Origin: Woeseia sp.
GTDB lineage: Bacteria; Pseudomonadota; Gammaproteobacteria; Steroidobacterales; UBA11654
Assembly (NCBI GenBank): GCA_019653755.1
Contig: BPCL01000001.1
Span: 481,542 to 545,541 of the forward strand
Direction: 5' to 3'
DNA length: 64,000 nt
In this document: one piece after another, positions 22,201-32,944 of the stretch
Layout of the letters: each line of letters opens with the position of its first letter
How positions within the stretch are numbered: position 1 is the first letter of the stretch
Program-made: the position numbers and the translations under genes
Notes under the pieces: model-generated
Told to the model about the DNA's origin: nothing
Databases searched by the model: none
Seen by the model: only the letters and a program-made list of their open reading frames with translations

Positions 22201-22746
22201 TTCACCGGTTAATCCTAACCTCTGAATACCAAGAAAGAAATTTTCTCCAAACAATTCAGATAATTGCTCTAAATCAGAATTAACAATCCCCTTGTCTTTG
22301 GTTGAGTTCGTCTGATGACCTAACCCATCCTTATATGCTGAAATAACAATTAAACCTTCATAAAAACCGGTCAACCAGTCGATATTTATAGACGGCTGAT
22401 CATTTTTAAAGCCTTCAATATATGATTTGGTAATTAAATGACAAAGATTTTTATAACCCTCTTCGCTCTTACATAGAAAAATTAATTTTTTTAGATCATT
22501 TTGACTCTTAGTTTCTATAGAAACAATCGAGCCAATAATTAACTTAATTCCTCTTTTTTGAGTCTCTTTATAAACCTTGTAAGCAGAAAAAAGGTTGTTG
22601 TGATCAGTAACACCAACAGCTGGCATATTATACTCATCACATAAATCGATGAGGTTATCAATTCTTACAACACTCTGACCTAGGGAATACTGAGTATTAA
22701 CATCCAAATGAATAAAATCAGAATTATTCATAGTCTCACTTTTCAT
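19267..22746 (-). CDS. dnaE: DNA polymerase III subunit alpha (apparent in-frame stop near the end)
   Basis: Replicative polymerase. It has an N-terminal PHP domain, then the palm with PDFDIDF (Asp401 and Asp403, the same numbers as E. coli catalytic residues) and the third Asp in KFDFLGLKTL, followed by GYGFNKSHSVSYAM and an OB-fold region. The first stop is TAA at 19366-19368 after 1126 codons. The same frame continues for 32 more codons reading KLGEEWTVSPTKELRADLTA and ending in TGA at 19267-19269, which resembles the normal DnaE tail. I therefore place the gene end at 19267 and treat the TAA as a probable error or mutation. Start may be 22746 or MNNSD at 22731; it overlaps rnhB by 11 bases from 22746. 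Confidence 0.94.
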
Positions 22747-23308
22747 ATAATTCTGACTTAAAAGTTAATCGATGATGTGGTGTGGGTCCAAGTTTCTGAA
22801 TAGCATAAATATGTTCTTTCGTTGGGTATCCTTTGTTCTTCTTGAAACCATATTCAGGGTAAAGCTTATCTAATTCATTCATATATTTATCTCGAGTCAC
22901 TTTAGCAATTATAGACGCTGCAGAGATACATGGAAATAACTTATCCCCTCCAATTATAGGCTCATAATTAATTTCTTGTCCAAGCAGATTTTTTGGAACA
23001 TTAGGACCATCAATATAACCTCTAATAAAATCTGATTTGAGCATTGCTATTGAATTTTCCATCGCTTCCAAAGAAGCATTAAGTATATTTATATCATCAA
23101 TTTTTTTATTGTCTAAAGAAGCTACAGAGTACTCAAAAGAGTTTTCAATAATTAACTTAAATAGCATTTCCCGTTTCTTTTTAGTTAGTAATTTAGAATC
23201 TTTTAGGCCTTGTATTACTTGTGTTTCTTCCATAACAACTGCAGATGCATACACTGGTCCAGCTAGACAACCTCTTCCAACTTCATCTACACCAACAATA
23301 AGCGCCAT
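22736..23308 (-). CDS. rnhB: Ribonuclease HII
   Basis: Removes ribonucleotides and RNA from DNA hybrids. It opens MALIVGVDEVGRGCLAGPVYASAVV, with the catalytic Asp-Glu pair in VDEVGRG. It has LKDSKLLTKKKRE, IDGPNVP, ISAASIIAKVTRDKYM with another acidic-site region, YPEYGFKKNKGYPTKEH and HHRLTFK, as in RnhB. Length is 190 residues. Its end overlaps the longer dnaE start and it follows lpxB by 18 bases, the standard lpxB-rnhB-dnaE order. Confidence 0.96.
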   Translation of the reverse strand: MALIVGVDEVGRGCLAGPVYASAVVMEETQVIQGLKDSKLLTKKKREMLFKLIIENSFEYSVASLDNKKIDDINILNASLEAMENSIAMLKSDFIRGYIDGPNVPKNLLGQEINYEPIIGGDKLFPCISAASIIAKVTRDKYMNELDKLYPEYGFKKNKGYPTKEHIYAIQKLGPTPHHRLTFKSELYEK

Positions 23309-23326
23309 AAGATTTATATTTATTAG

Positions 23327-24474
23327 TTATGCAACTATGTCCTCTATTGCCTTAGCTGACTTGAGGGCAGGGAAATTTTTTTTTAAATGAATGATGCAGC
23401 TCTTTTAAATCCTCGATAGTTTGATCTGTTACTTCTTGATGATTTAATATTTCTAAAGCTTTGGTCATTATGTTCTCAGAAGTAACTTCATTCTGAATTA
23501 ACTCTGGGAAGATTTCTCTCCCCAATAATATATTAGGTAAACCTGCATATTGTGTTTTAACAATATTTAGAACTTTCAAAAAATAGAAAGAGAGAGTAGG
23601 CATTTTGTAAACAACTATTGTGGGTTTTTTAAAAATCGCAGATTCGAGGGTTGAGGTCCCCGACTTAGTAATCACAAGGTCAGAAGCAGGAATAGCTTTA
23701 GACGCATCATCTAAGAACATGTACTTTTCAAGCTCATCTTGATGCTCCTTAATTAGTAAGTCTTGCAATTCAGGGAATTGTGTTGGGACAATGAATTTAA
23801 CAGTTCTTTGATCTGCATGATGTAACTCTTTTGATAACTTCTTTGCTGCTTCAAAGATAATGCTAGCATGATATTTTAATTCATTTCTTCGGCTTCCTGG
23901 CATCAAAGTGATAACAATATCCTCTTCAATATCTAGGGATTTTTTAGCGGCTTGCTTATCAATTTCTAGAGGTATTTTATCAGCCAGAGGGTGGCCAACA
24001 AATTTTGAATTTACCCCATTTTCACGCAGTAATTTTTCTTCAAAGGGAAAGAGGCAAAGCATGAGATCTACTTTACTTGAAAATGTTTTTACTCTATTTT
24101 CTCTCCAAGCCCAAAAACTTGGAGAAACTACATGAACAGTCTTAATTCCTCTTTGTTTTAACTTTGATTCAATGCTTAAATTAAACTCCGGATAGTCAAT
24201 CCCAATAAAAGGGGTCAGGAGGACGATCAAGGATCTTCTTCAACACCTGTTTTCTTATCTTGAGTAATCTTGGTATATGCTTTAAAACATTAACTATTCC
24301 CATCACAGATAAATCCTTAATATCGAACCAAGGTTTGCATCCAGCCTCTATCATTTTAGGTCCAGCAATCCCTTTGAATTCGTGATTAGGATTACTTTTC
24401 TTTAATTCATGGATTATAGAGGATCCTATATTATCCCCAGAAGATTCGCCCGCTAGAATGACAAAATAGGCCAC
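23327..24474 (-). CDS. lpxB: Lipid-A-disaccharide synthase (two frame breaks)
   Basis: Glycosyltransferase joining UDP-diacylglucosamine and lipid X in lipid A synthesis. The first piece has VILAGESSGDNIGSSIIHELKK and KGIAGPKMIEAGC. It breaks near 24215 at RPPDPF, and continues as IGIDYPEFNLSIESKLKQRG, VSPSFWAWRENRVK, FVGHPLADK, LMPGSRRNE and KSGTSTLESA, all classic LpxB. A second break in a run of nine A bases near 23390 hides the true end: the other frame reads FPALKSAKAIEDIVA and stops at 23327-23329. Rebuilt length is about 382 residues. Both breaks look like homopolymer errors. Confidence 0.94.
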
Positions 24475-24482
24475 AATATGAT

Positions 24483-25264
24483 TTAGTTTTTCCTGACAAT
24501 CCCGCGGGTTGCCTGTTTAAGAAATTCTATAAATAATTTAATTTCACCTGAAATATCATCAATTTTTTCTATTTGAGTAATGGCTTCTTCCAGTCTAAGT
24601 TCTGACATATATAGATTCTTATATGCGGTCTTAATGTTCCTTATCTGATCTGATGAAAAGTCTCTTCTTTTAAGCCCTTCAAAATTAATGCCTCTTGGCT
24701 CAGCAGGTTGCCCATAACCACTACATAGGGTGGTAAATCTCTGGCAACACCAGAATACATGCCTAAAAAACTATGAGCACCAATTTTGCAAAATTGATGG
24801 GCTCCTGAAAAGCCCCCAAATATTGCAAAATCACCCACGATCACATGACCTCCTAGAGTGGTATTATTTGCAAAAATAGTATTATTTCCCACTTGGCAAT
24901 CATGAGCTATGTGAACATATGCCATAATCCAATTATCATCACCTAGGCGAGTTGTTCCAATATCTTGGCTGGTACCTTTGTTTATAGTTGTATACTCTCT
25001 TATTGAATTACGATTGCCTATTTCTACTGCAGTATCCTCACCATCGTATTTCTTATCTTGTGGGTCATCCCCAATTGAGACAAAAGAGTAAATATGATTA
25101 TCAGACCCAATACTGGTCTTACCTTTGATCACCACATGGGAGTCTATAACCGTTCCGGTACCTATTGAAACATCTGATTCGATAATAGAATAAGGTCCTA
25201 CAACCACATTCTCTGCGAGATTAGCAGTTTCTGAAACTACGGCTGTCTCATGAATTTTTGTCAT
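24483..25264 (-). CDS. lpxA: UDP-N-acetylglucosamine O-acyltransferase (frameshifted)
   Basis: First enzyme of lipid A synthesis, a trimeric left-handed beta-helix enzyme. It starts MTKIHETAVVSETANLAENV and shows hexapeptide repeats, GDDPQDKKYDGEDT, the catalytic His region MAYVHIAHDCQVGNN and the typical GGFSGAHQFCKIGAHSFLGM. Near 24705 the frame breaks; the other frame reads GNPAEPRGINFEGLKRRDFS and runs through the C-terminal helical domain to a TAA at 24483-24485. Rebuilt length is about 260 residues, as usual. It overlaps the lpxD end by 17 bases and lies 8 bases before lpxB. Confidence 0.94.
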
Positions 25265-26291
25265 CTTCATCCTCTGCCTTAATCTTAGAGATAAGTGATC
25301 TCAATTTTGGTAAATTCCTAAAAATAGCAACGTTCTTTTGCCATAGAGAAGCTTCTTGGTGAGGAAACAAGCCACTGGAATATACGCCAGGCTTTTTTAT
25401 AGATTTCATTACTGATGTTCTTCCTGTGATTGTTGTACCGTCAGCTATTTCAATATGTCCAGTGATACCAACTTGACCACTAATTTTACAATACTTGCCA
25501 ATGACAGTGCTTCCAGCTATTGCGGTATTTGCCACAATAGCAGTGTGCTCGCCTATAACCACGTTATGCCCTATCTGAATGAGATTATCTAACTTAACTC
25601 CATTATGAATTTCGGTATTTGATATTGTGCCTCTATCAATAGTTGTGTTAGCCCCTATCTCAACATCATCACCTATACTTACACTCCCTGTTTGAGGAAC
25701 TTTAACCCAATTTTTTTCTTCGTCTTCTGAAAAGCCAAAGCCATCACCACCAATAACAACCCCTGAATGAATGATTGCTCGCTTACCTATAGATGATTCA
25801 CTTAGGATCATTACTCCAGGATCTATCCAAGAATGAGAGTCTATAGAGCAGTTTGCACTGATAACAGCATTAGTTCCTATAAATACAGATTCCCCAAGCT
25901 CAACGCTTTTGCCAATATAGGCCCCTGCCTGAATTGAGCAACTGGAAGGCACTTTTGCAGAATCTTCAATTATAGCCGATGGGTGACAGCCTTCTTCAAA
26001 ATCTCTTGATTTCTCAAAATAGGTTGCGATTCTAGCAAATATTAAATAAGGATCATCAGTTATTAATGCGGATGATTGGCAATCTTTAAGATCCTCGGGC
26101 CTAAGTATTATTGCACCAGCGTTAGTTTCTTTGAGTAATGGCCTGTATTTATCATTCGCTAAGAATGTTATCGAATTTTTATTAGCCTTATCAAGTCCTG
26201 CAACTTCAGTAATGATGACCGTTGGATCACCACTGATCTCACAGCCAAACCTAGAGGCTAAATCTTCAAGATTAATAGAACTTTCAGCCAA
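25248..26291 (-). CDS. lpxD: UDP-3-O-acylglucosamine N-acyltransferase
   Basis: Third lipid A enzyme. The 347-residue protein has the N-terminal uridine-binding domain (EDLASRFGCEISGDP, ITFLANDKYRPLL), then long hexapeptide repeats with the catalytic-His segment LDNLIQIGHNVVIGEHTAIVAN. The ending VYSSGLFPHQEASLWQKNVAIFRNL is characteristic of LpxD. It lies between skp and lpxA and overlaps lpxA, leaving no room for fabZ, which is normally between them. Confidence 0.96.
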   Translation of the reverse strand: MAESSINLEDLASRFGCEISGDPTVIITEVAGLDKANKNSITFLANDKYRPLLKETNAGAIILRPEDLKDCQSSALITDDPYLIFARIATYFEKSRDFEEGCHPSAIIEDSAKVPSSCSIQAGAYIGKSVELGESVFIGTNAVISANCSIDSHSWIDPGVMILSESSIGKRAIIHSGVVIGGDGFGFSEDEEKNWVKVPQTGSVSIGDDVEIGANTTIDRGTISNTEIHNGVKLDNLIQIGHNVVIGEHTAIVANTAIAGSTVIGKYCKISGQVGITGHIEIADGTTITGRTSVMKSIKKPGVYSSGLFPHQEASLWQKNVAIFRNLPKLRSLISKIKAEDEDDKNS

Positions 26292-26323
26292 AATTTATCT
26301 CCTGCTGCAGATCAGAAACTAAC

Positions 26324-26891
26324 TTAACCTCCTGACTTACTATCTTGGAAATTCTTTTCCAAGACTTTTGCTATATCATTAGTGATATCTACTGAAGCAC
26401 CCTTATATAGAGTTCCACCATTCAGAAGAGTGTTCTGACTGAGTCGCCCTTCATTTATTATCAAATCGTAACCGTTGTCCCTACCAAACTTATTGATTGC
26501 ATTAATCATATCAACAAGAATTTTATTGGTTTCAATCTGAATCCTGTTATTCCTGTCTTCTTGAAAAGAGTTTGCTAAATATTCAAGTTCCCTTTGATCA
26601 GACGCAAGCTTCAGGGAAGCATTCTGTCTCTCATCGTTACTAAGCGCTAGATTATCTTGCGTTAGTTTATCTCTGGCTTCTGTAAAAGCAGATTCTTTTG
26701 CTTCAATATCTCGAACCCCTCGGAGCAAATTCCTCTTCAATCGCTGATTGCATATCTTGAAATTGAGGAGACTCTTGAAGAAGTTTATTTACATCTACCA
26801 CACCTATCTTCACACTACCAAGGTCTTGTGAAAAAACAGGTTGGGCAATTATAAATAATGCCAATATTGAATATATATAGTTCTTTTTCAT
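26324..26891 (-). CDS. skp: Skp/OmpH periplasmic chaperone (frameshifted)
   Basis: Periplasmic holdase for unfolded outer-membrane proteins. The first frame has a signal peptide (MKKNYIYSILALFIIAQPVFSQ) followed by VKIGVVDVNKLLQESPQ, the typical OmpH start. The frame breaks near 26715 in a CCCC/GG region, and the second frame has the long charged helices of Skp (AKESAFTEARDKLTQDNLAL, ASLKLASDQRELEYLANS) and ends NEGRLSQNTLLNGGTLYKGASVDITNDI. Total is about 188 residues. It sits between bamA and lpxD as expected. Confidence 0.92.
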
Positions 26892-26929
26892 TTTCTCATC
26901 CTTATTTATTTAATAACTAAAACCATTGT

Positions 26930-29322
26930 CTAAAATGCACCGCCAATTGTAAATTGGAATCTCTCTGTTTCATCACCTGGGTAAGTATCACTCCTAGGCT
27001 CATCGTTTAGAGGTATAGCATAACTGAATCTAAATAATCCAAGAGGCGCCAACCATTGTGCTGCTAACCCAACAGATCTTTTGAGATTGCCTGTATCAAA
27101 TCCATAATCTATTGTGTTTCCTTCATAATCAAAAAAAATCAATCTCACTTGTTGAAAAAACATTACCAACATCAAAAAATAGACTAAACCTTGCTCTTGA
27201 TGCCCAATCACCTGGAATAGGTATTATCACTTCCATTTGACTTGAAATTAGCAAATTTCCCCCATAAGGATTGCCAAAGTTATCTTTCGGACCTAATCGG
27301 TGCTCTTTAAAACCCCTTACAGTATCTGGCCCACCAGCAAAAAAGTTTTTATAAGGTGGTACCCCAATAGAATCTCCGTAAGCATCATTAAAAGCAATAT
27401 CTGCTTTTGCCATAAGAGTGAGTCTATTGACTAGTGGAAAAGGAATATTGAAATACTGTTTATAACTATAGTTAATTCCATAATACTCAACATCACTTCC
27501 GGGAATAGCTAGATTAGCGATAAGTCTTTGAGACATTCCTGCATCAGCAAATAGATATCTATTTCTTGAATCATAAATCCAACCTAAAATCAGCTCTGCA
27601 GAATCGAACTTAGTTTTACAAAAATCAAAAAAAATCCTGATCAAAACACTCACTTTTTCCATTGTTGGTCACCCATTGGAGTGCTTGGTCAGCGCTATAA
27701 TCGCCAGCTAGTAATTCTGAACTTTGTAATGAACCGCCGTAAATAAATCTTTGAAATTCACTTAAGGGGTAAGAGTACTCTAACCCTGCAGAATAAGTTT
27801 TGGTTGAGAAATCAGAAGAAGCAGAAGTGAACTGATTAAAAGAAGAAAGCGAGAACCTGAGTGTCCTAGAAATTTCATCAATACCAGTATAAGCACTGGT
27901 GGTGGAAACGCTGTATAAGTCTCTATACCTACTTGAATTTAAATCAACTGATACTCGATTGCCTGTGCCAAAAAAGTTAGTATGAACAAAATTTCCGTTT
28001 AACATTAGTTTTTGATAGCCCGAATATCCAACACCTCCTCCAAATTGGCCTGGAAGACCTTCTTTAATCTTAAACTCAGCATCAATAAGGTCGTTAGTAC
28101 CCGCTACAGGTATTGTGTCAAATTCAACTTCTTCAATAAAAGGTAATCTCTGAAGTCTTATTTTTGATCGCTCTAATCTGCTTTTTGAATAATAACCACC
28201 TTCTAACTGTCTTAACTCTCTTCGAAGAGTATTATCATTGATTGAAGTTGTGTCAGTAAAATTAACACGCCTTACATAGACTCTGCTTTTTGGTTGTATA
28301 TAAAAAACAACCTTAACTTCTCTGTTGTCTCTATCGAGTTCAGGAATTGCTTCAACTTCAGCAAAAGAATAGCCTTCTTCACCAAGTTCATATTCAATCA
28401 ACTCTGATATTGATGTTAATAAGCCTTGAGAAAATATCTGGCCTGGTTGAGCAAAAACAAGATTCTCTATCCGCTCTCTTGGGATCACGAATTCTCCTGT
28501 CAATTTAACATCTGAGAGAGTATAGACATCACCCTCGGATATATTGATAGTGACAAAAATTCCAGTTTTATCTTGAGAAATGGCAACTTGAGCAGAATCA
28601 ATGGAGAAATTTGCATATCCTTGGTCTTGATAAAAACTCTCTATGTTTTCGAGATCTCCTTGGAGGTCCTCTCTTGAATATCGATCATCTTGATTAATGA
28701 AAGATAGCCAATTTGGCATCTGTAATGTGAGTCTTTCTAAAAGATCTTCATCTGAGAAGATAGAATTACCAACAATATTGATCTGCCTTATTTGTGCTCT
28801 ATCTCCTTCATTTACATCAACTCTCACTGAAACAGAGTTGCCTGGTAAATCCTCTACAGTGGTTTTAACCTTTGCACTGTATTTTCCAAAACTAAAATAT
28901 TGGTCAATAAGAGATCTTTCAATTTCATCCAGAATTGATGGATCATAATTACGGCCAATTTTAAAACCTATATTATTCAGAGACTCTTGTAAGTCTTCAG
29001 TCTTTATATCCTTGTTACCCTCAAATGTAATCGAAGCTATTGATGGCCTTTCGAGTACTGAAATAATGAGTGTGCCTGAGTCATCTTTTCTAAATTCAAT
29101 ATTCTTAAAAAAACCACTTGAATAAACAGAACGTAAGGATTCTTTTATTCTTATATCATCAAGCTCATCACCAATATTAACAGGGAGATAATTAAGTAAA
29201 GCACCTTCCGATATTTTTTGTAGGCCTTCAATCCTTATATCTTTAACGATAAATAAATCTTCAGCCTCTACAAATGTAAAAGATATAAGTGCCATCAATA
29301 CGATAAGGATCTTGGTTTTCAT
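26930..29322 (-). CDS. bamA: Outer-membrane protein assembly factor BamA (two frame breaks)
   Basis: Central beta-barrel of the BAM complex. It has a signal peptide, then POTRA repeats (VKDIRIEGLQKISEGALL, SITFEGNKDIKTEDLQ, IRQINIVGNSIFSDEDLL and so on). The barrel follows, with the lid-lock motif VRGF in GGPDTVRGFKEHRLGPKD. Breaks lie near 27640 and near 27150, both beside runs of eight or so A/T bases. The final frame ends FRFSYAIPLNDEP and RFQFTIGGAF, with the terminal Phe of an outer-membrane protein. Rebuilt length is about 797 residues, normal. Confidence 0.95.
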
Positions 29323-29340
29323 CGTTACTTGGTATTTTAA

Positions 29341-30702
29341 TTAATTAAATATTCTTACTAGATCATTGTACAGTGCAAAAACCATGAGAAATAATAATGC
29401 ACCTACACCAATTTGTTGGAAAGCAAGCTGAATGTTATCTGGCAAAGGTCTTCTTATTAACTTTTCGATTAACACAAAAAGGATTTGGCCTCCATCTAGA
29501 ACAGGAATCGGAAGCAAGTTTAGTATTCCCAAACTAATACTGATTATTGCCATGAAAGATAAAGTGGCTATTAAACCTCTTTTAGCCACAGTACCGGCAT
29601 CTTTAGCAATACCGACAGGGCCACTTAAGTTTTTGCCAGAAATTTGTCCTGTAACCATTTTGCCAAACATATTCAGGGTTAAAACTATCATCTGATTAGT
29701 CTGATCAAATGCCATAGTGATATTTTCTGGAAATGAATATTTTTGAACTGCTAAGTATTGACTAATCTTTTCTTGATCTATGGTTGTCTGTAAACCAATA
29801 AAACCTTTTGTTGAGTCATCTTCTTTAATGCCTAAATCTACTTGTGTGATATAGGTTTGATTATTTCGTTCTAACTCGAGATCAATCCGCTCTCCAGGTT
29901 TAGATACTATTAGTTCAGCAAACTGATCCAGGTTCTCAATTTCAACATTATTTATCTTGATCAGAATGTCATCAGGCTGAACTCCTGAAAAGCTTGCCGG
30001 ACTTCCCTCTACAACAGAAACAACAACAGGACTGATTTTAGGCTGAAAAGGCTTAAAGCCTATACCTGGAAATAGTGCATTAGGAGCAGTTAATTCTTTA
30101 GTTCTGCCCCGAACATCAAGAATAATCTCTTTTTGTTGATTAGACTGATCAATAAGAGACATTTCGATTCTTTCATCATTTAGAACCTCACCGATCATTG
30201 ATATCAAAGAACCTTGCCATGTATCTACCTCTCTATTACCAATGCTTAATATACGATCTCCACTACGAATATTGTTTTCCCATGCAATGGAACTTTTATC
30301 AACTTCTCCAATTATGGGCACTTGACCCGGTATCCCGGAGGTGAACATAAGAATATAGGCAACTATAGCAAATAAGAAGTTAGCAAAAGGTCCTGCAAAA
30401 AGAATAAAAATCCTTTTGGTCGCTGATTGTGTATTAAAGGCTCTATGCCTTTCTTCCTGTGGCACGTCTTCACTTCTTTCATCTAAAAGTTGAACATAAC
30501 CTCCTAGAGGTATAGCTGATAAGCAATATTCAGTTTGATCCTCACCCCCTCTCCTACTCATTAGCACTTTCCCAAAACCAATGGAGTATCTCAAAACTTT
30601 AACATTACAAAGTTTTGCAGCTATAAAATGTCCATATTCATGAATGGCAACAAGAATTCCAACCAATACTATGAACGCTATTATTGAAAATAAAAAATCC
30701 AT
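29341..30702 (-). CDS. rseP: RseP-type site-2 intramembrane zinc protease
   Basis: Inner-membrane protease that cleaves anti-sigma factor and signal-peptide remnants. The zinc motif HEYGH is at residues 21-25 in the first helix. Two PDZ-like domains follow (SIAWENNIRSGDRILSIGN and SPASFSGVQPDDILIKINN), and the second zinc/active-site motif is NLLPIPVLDGGQILF near the C-terminus. Its 453 residues fit the gammaproteobacterial form. It lies between cdsA and bamA. Confidence 0.95.
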   Translation of the reverse strand: MDFLFSIIAFIVLVGILVAIHEYGHFIAAKLCNVKVLRYSIGFGKVLMSRRGGEDQTEYCLSAIPLGGYVQLLDERSEDVPQEERHRAFNTQSATKRIFILFAGPFANFLFAIVAYILMFTSGIPGQVPIIGEVDKSSIAWENNIRSGDRILSIGNREVDTWQGSLISMIGEVLNDERIEMSLIDQSNQQKEIILDVRGRTKELTAPNALFPGIGFKPFQPKISPVVVSVVEGSPASFSGVQPDDILIKINNVEIENLDQFAELIVSKPGERIDLELERNNQTYITQVDLGIKEDDSTKGFIGLQTTIDQEKISQYLAVQKYSFPENITMAFDQTNQMIVLTLNMFGKMVTGQISGKNLSGPVGIAKDAGTVAKRGLIATLSFMAIISISLGILNLLPIPVLDGGQILFVLIEKLIRRPLPDNIQLAFQQIGVGALLFLMVFALYNDLVRIFN

Positions 30703-30776
30703 TTTCTAATTGTCTTTAATGATTATGAAGGAATTATAAAGATTGAGAACTGTATTAAAAGAAATAAACAAAGAAA

Positions 30777-31610
30777 TTACCTCAGAACCCATCCAAAATC
30801 AAAGCCTGAGTAAAAAACTAATAGTGCTGAAAAAGAAAAGAATGGTAGAACAGCGATAACCCCATCTAACAGATCAATAAACCCGCCATGTCCTGGGATA
30901 AGGTTGCTGGATTGTTTTATTCCCCTATTTCTCTTTAAAAGGCTAAAACTAACATCCCCAATAAATGAAATAAGAGTCACAACCACTCCAAAGAATATGA
31001 ATTCCAAGAAATTTAAACCGTAAACATAAGCAAATGTTGAGATAATCAAGGGCGTTGCTAATAATGCAGAGACTAAACCTTCTAGGGTTTTACCTGGACT
31101 GACTTTAGGTAGAATTTTTGTTTTCCCTAATAATTTACCTCCAAAATAAGCTGTGGTATCTGCTATCGCGACAGTGGTCACTATAATTAATGGGTATAAA
31201 GGGTTTGATAAAACAATAAACAATGAGTGAAGAGCGGGTATCAAGATTAATGAGCCAAGCACAGAAACTCTTAGATCACTGAGTTTTAAAGAATCATATC
31301 TAAAGACCCAAATAGCAATAAGACACCATGAAATACAATAAAGGGAAAAGATATATATAGAAGCATTATAGTCCTGAGGGTCAAATACAATCATTAAAAC
31401 TATAGGAAGAATTAAACTTAATAAAGCAAAAATACAAATAAAAATTATTCTATTTCTCTTATGCTTAATTAAAGATAAGAATTCCCATAAAATGATTACA
31501 AAAATAAGGTCAGTTGCAGCTATTCCTATATAAGAAGCATCGTAAATAAAATAACTAAATAGTGTTATTAATACAGCTGCTGAAATTAGTCTTTTATTTA
31601 ATTCAGACAC
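30777..31610 (-). CDS. cdsA: Phosphatidate cytidylyltransferase
   Basis: Makes CDP-diacylglycerol for phospholipid synthesis. The 277-residue protein is mostly transmembrane helices and carries the C-terminal CDP-DAG synthase region: SPGKTLEGL, GDVSFSLLKRNRGIKQSS, then LIPGHGGFIDLLDG. The usual motif has KD after the R-x4 stretch and HGGxxDRxD; here they are KQ and HGGFIDLLD. These are real differences from consensus. It directly follows uppS and is 74 bases before rseP; dxr is absent from this gap. Confidence 0.92.
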   Translation of the reverse strand: MSELNKRLISAAVLITLFSYFIYDASYIGIAATDLIFVIILWEFLSLIKHKRNRIIFICIFALLSLILPIVLMIVFDPQDYNASIYIFSLYCISWCLIAIWVFRYDSLKLSDLRVSVLGSLILIPALHSLFIVLSNPLYPLIIVTTVAIADTTAYFGGKLLGKTKILPKVSPGKTLEGLVSALLATPLIISTFAYVYGLNFLEFIFFGVVVTLISFIGDVSFSLLKRNRGIKQSSNLIPGHGGFIDLLDGVIAVLPFFSFSALLVFYSGFDFGWVLR

Positions 31611-32375
31611 TTAGGCTTTTTTTAGATCAAAATCTTCTTCTACTGATCCAAAACGTCTTTCTGAATTTGAATAATTCTGAAGTATCTCTATAAACTCTTG
31701 TTCTTCGAAATTAGGCCATAAAGTTTCCGTAAAATGAATTTCTGAATAAGCTGACTCCCAAAGCATAAAATTACTTAGTCTAGTCTCACCAGAAGTTCTA
31801 ATAACTAAGTCTAGTTTCGGTAATTGACTAAAAGATAAGTATTTTGAAAATTTTGCCTCGTCAATCTCATTTTTTTCTATCTTCCCATTATCAATATCGT
31901 CAATAAGAAACTTAACTGCTCGTATAATGTCCTGTTGAGACCCATAACCTATAGCTAAAGTTAATTTCAATCCTGCATTCTCAGAGGTTATTGCCTCCAT
32001 CTGACTTAATTTTCTTTGTAGTACTTCAGGTAACAAAGAATTGTCTCCAACTTGTTTAAAGCTAACCTGATTATCAATCAATAACCCTGTATATTTTTCT
32101 ATTGATCTCTCAAACAGCTTCATCAAACCATTAACTTCACTTAATGGTCTTGACCAGTTTTCAGAACTGAATGTGTATAGAGTAAGCGCTTCAATTTCTA
32201 GCCGCACACATGTCTCGACTAGCTCTCTGACTTTGAGAACTCCAGCCTCATGACCATAAATCCTTCTTTTGCCTCTTAATTTGGCCCATCTACCATTGCC
32301 GTCCATTATTATTCCTAAATGCTTGGGTAAATTAGGAATTAAAGGATATTTGTTTTCTTCCTTGGAAGTATTCAT
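31611..32375 (-). CDS. uppS: Undecaprenyl diphosphate synthase
   Basis: Cis-prenyltransferase making the lipid carrier for peptidoglycan and lipopolysaccharide. It has HLGIIMDGNGRWAKLRGKRR with the catalytic Asp25, then GHEAGVLKVREL, LTLYTFSSENWSRP, and LVIRTSGETRLSNFMLWESAYSE followed by LWPNF. All are family-defining. Length is 254 residues. It is separated from frr by only three bases, so dxr is not in its E. coli position. Confidence 0.97.
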   Translation of the reverse strand: MNTSKEENKYPLIPNLPKHLGIIMDGNGRWAKLRGKRRIYGHEAGVLKVRELVETCVRLEIEALTLYTFSSENWSRPLSEVNGLMKLFERSIEKYTGLLIDNQVSFKQVGDNSLLPEVLQRKLSQMEAITSENAGLKLTLAIGYGSQQDIIRAVKFLIDDIDNGKIEKNEIDEAKFSKYLSFSQLPKLDLVIRTSGETRLSNFMLWESAYSEIHFTETLWPNFEEQEFIEILQNYSNSERRFGSVEEDFDLKKA

Positions 32376-32378
32376 ATC

Positions 32379-32936
32379 TCAAATAGTCATTAATTCTTTT
32401 TGCTTTTCACCACCAATAGATTCTATATTTTCTATCATTTGGTCTGTAATTTGCTGGATGTCATTCTGACCTTTATGAAAATCGTCTTCTGAGATCATCT
32501 TCTCATTTAAAAAATCTTTTAAGTCCTGAATCGAATCACGTCTAATATTTCGCACTGATACCTTAGCTTGTTCTTCCTCAGTTTTAACCTGTTTAGTCAA
32601 CTCTATTCTTCTTTCCTCAGTTAAGGGGGGTAAAGGTATACGAATGATATTTCCTGAAGTAACTGGGTTTAGACCAATATTTGCCTTTCTTATTGCTTGT
32701 TCAATTTCTGGAATAAATTTTTCTTCCCAAGGAGAGATAGATAGAGTTTGAGAATCTTCTACTGAAATGTTTGATAATTGCTTTAAAGGGGTCTCGTTTC
32801 CATAATAATCTAGTGTGATGCTATCCAGAATATCTGGTGTCGCCCTACCGGTTCTAATTTTTGAAAGGTTTGCTTTGAACGCATTTATAGATTTCTGCAT
32901 CCTTTCCTTTGCTTCTTGATTAATTTCTTCGAGCAT
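32379..32936 (-). CDS. frr: Ribosome recycling factor
   Basis: Splits post-termination ribosomes with EF-G. Its 185 residues are typical, with FKANLSKIRTGRATPDILD near the N-terminus, YYGNETPLKQLSNISVED, and the helical end RRDSIQDLKDF. It lies 8 bases after pyrH in the standard rpsB-tsf-pyrH-frr order. Confidence 0.97.
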   Translation of the reverse strand: MLEEINQEAKERMQKSINAFKANLSKIRTGRATPDILDSITLDYYGNETPLKQLSNISVEDSQTLSISPWEEKFIPEIEQAIRKANIGLNPVTSGNIIRIPLPPLTEERRIELTKQVKTEEEQAKVSVRNIRRDSIQDLKDFLNEKMISEDDFHKGQNDIQQITDQMIENIESIGGEKQKELMTI

Positions 32937-32944
32937 CCCAAAGA

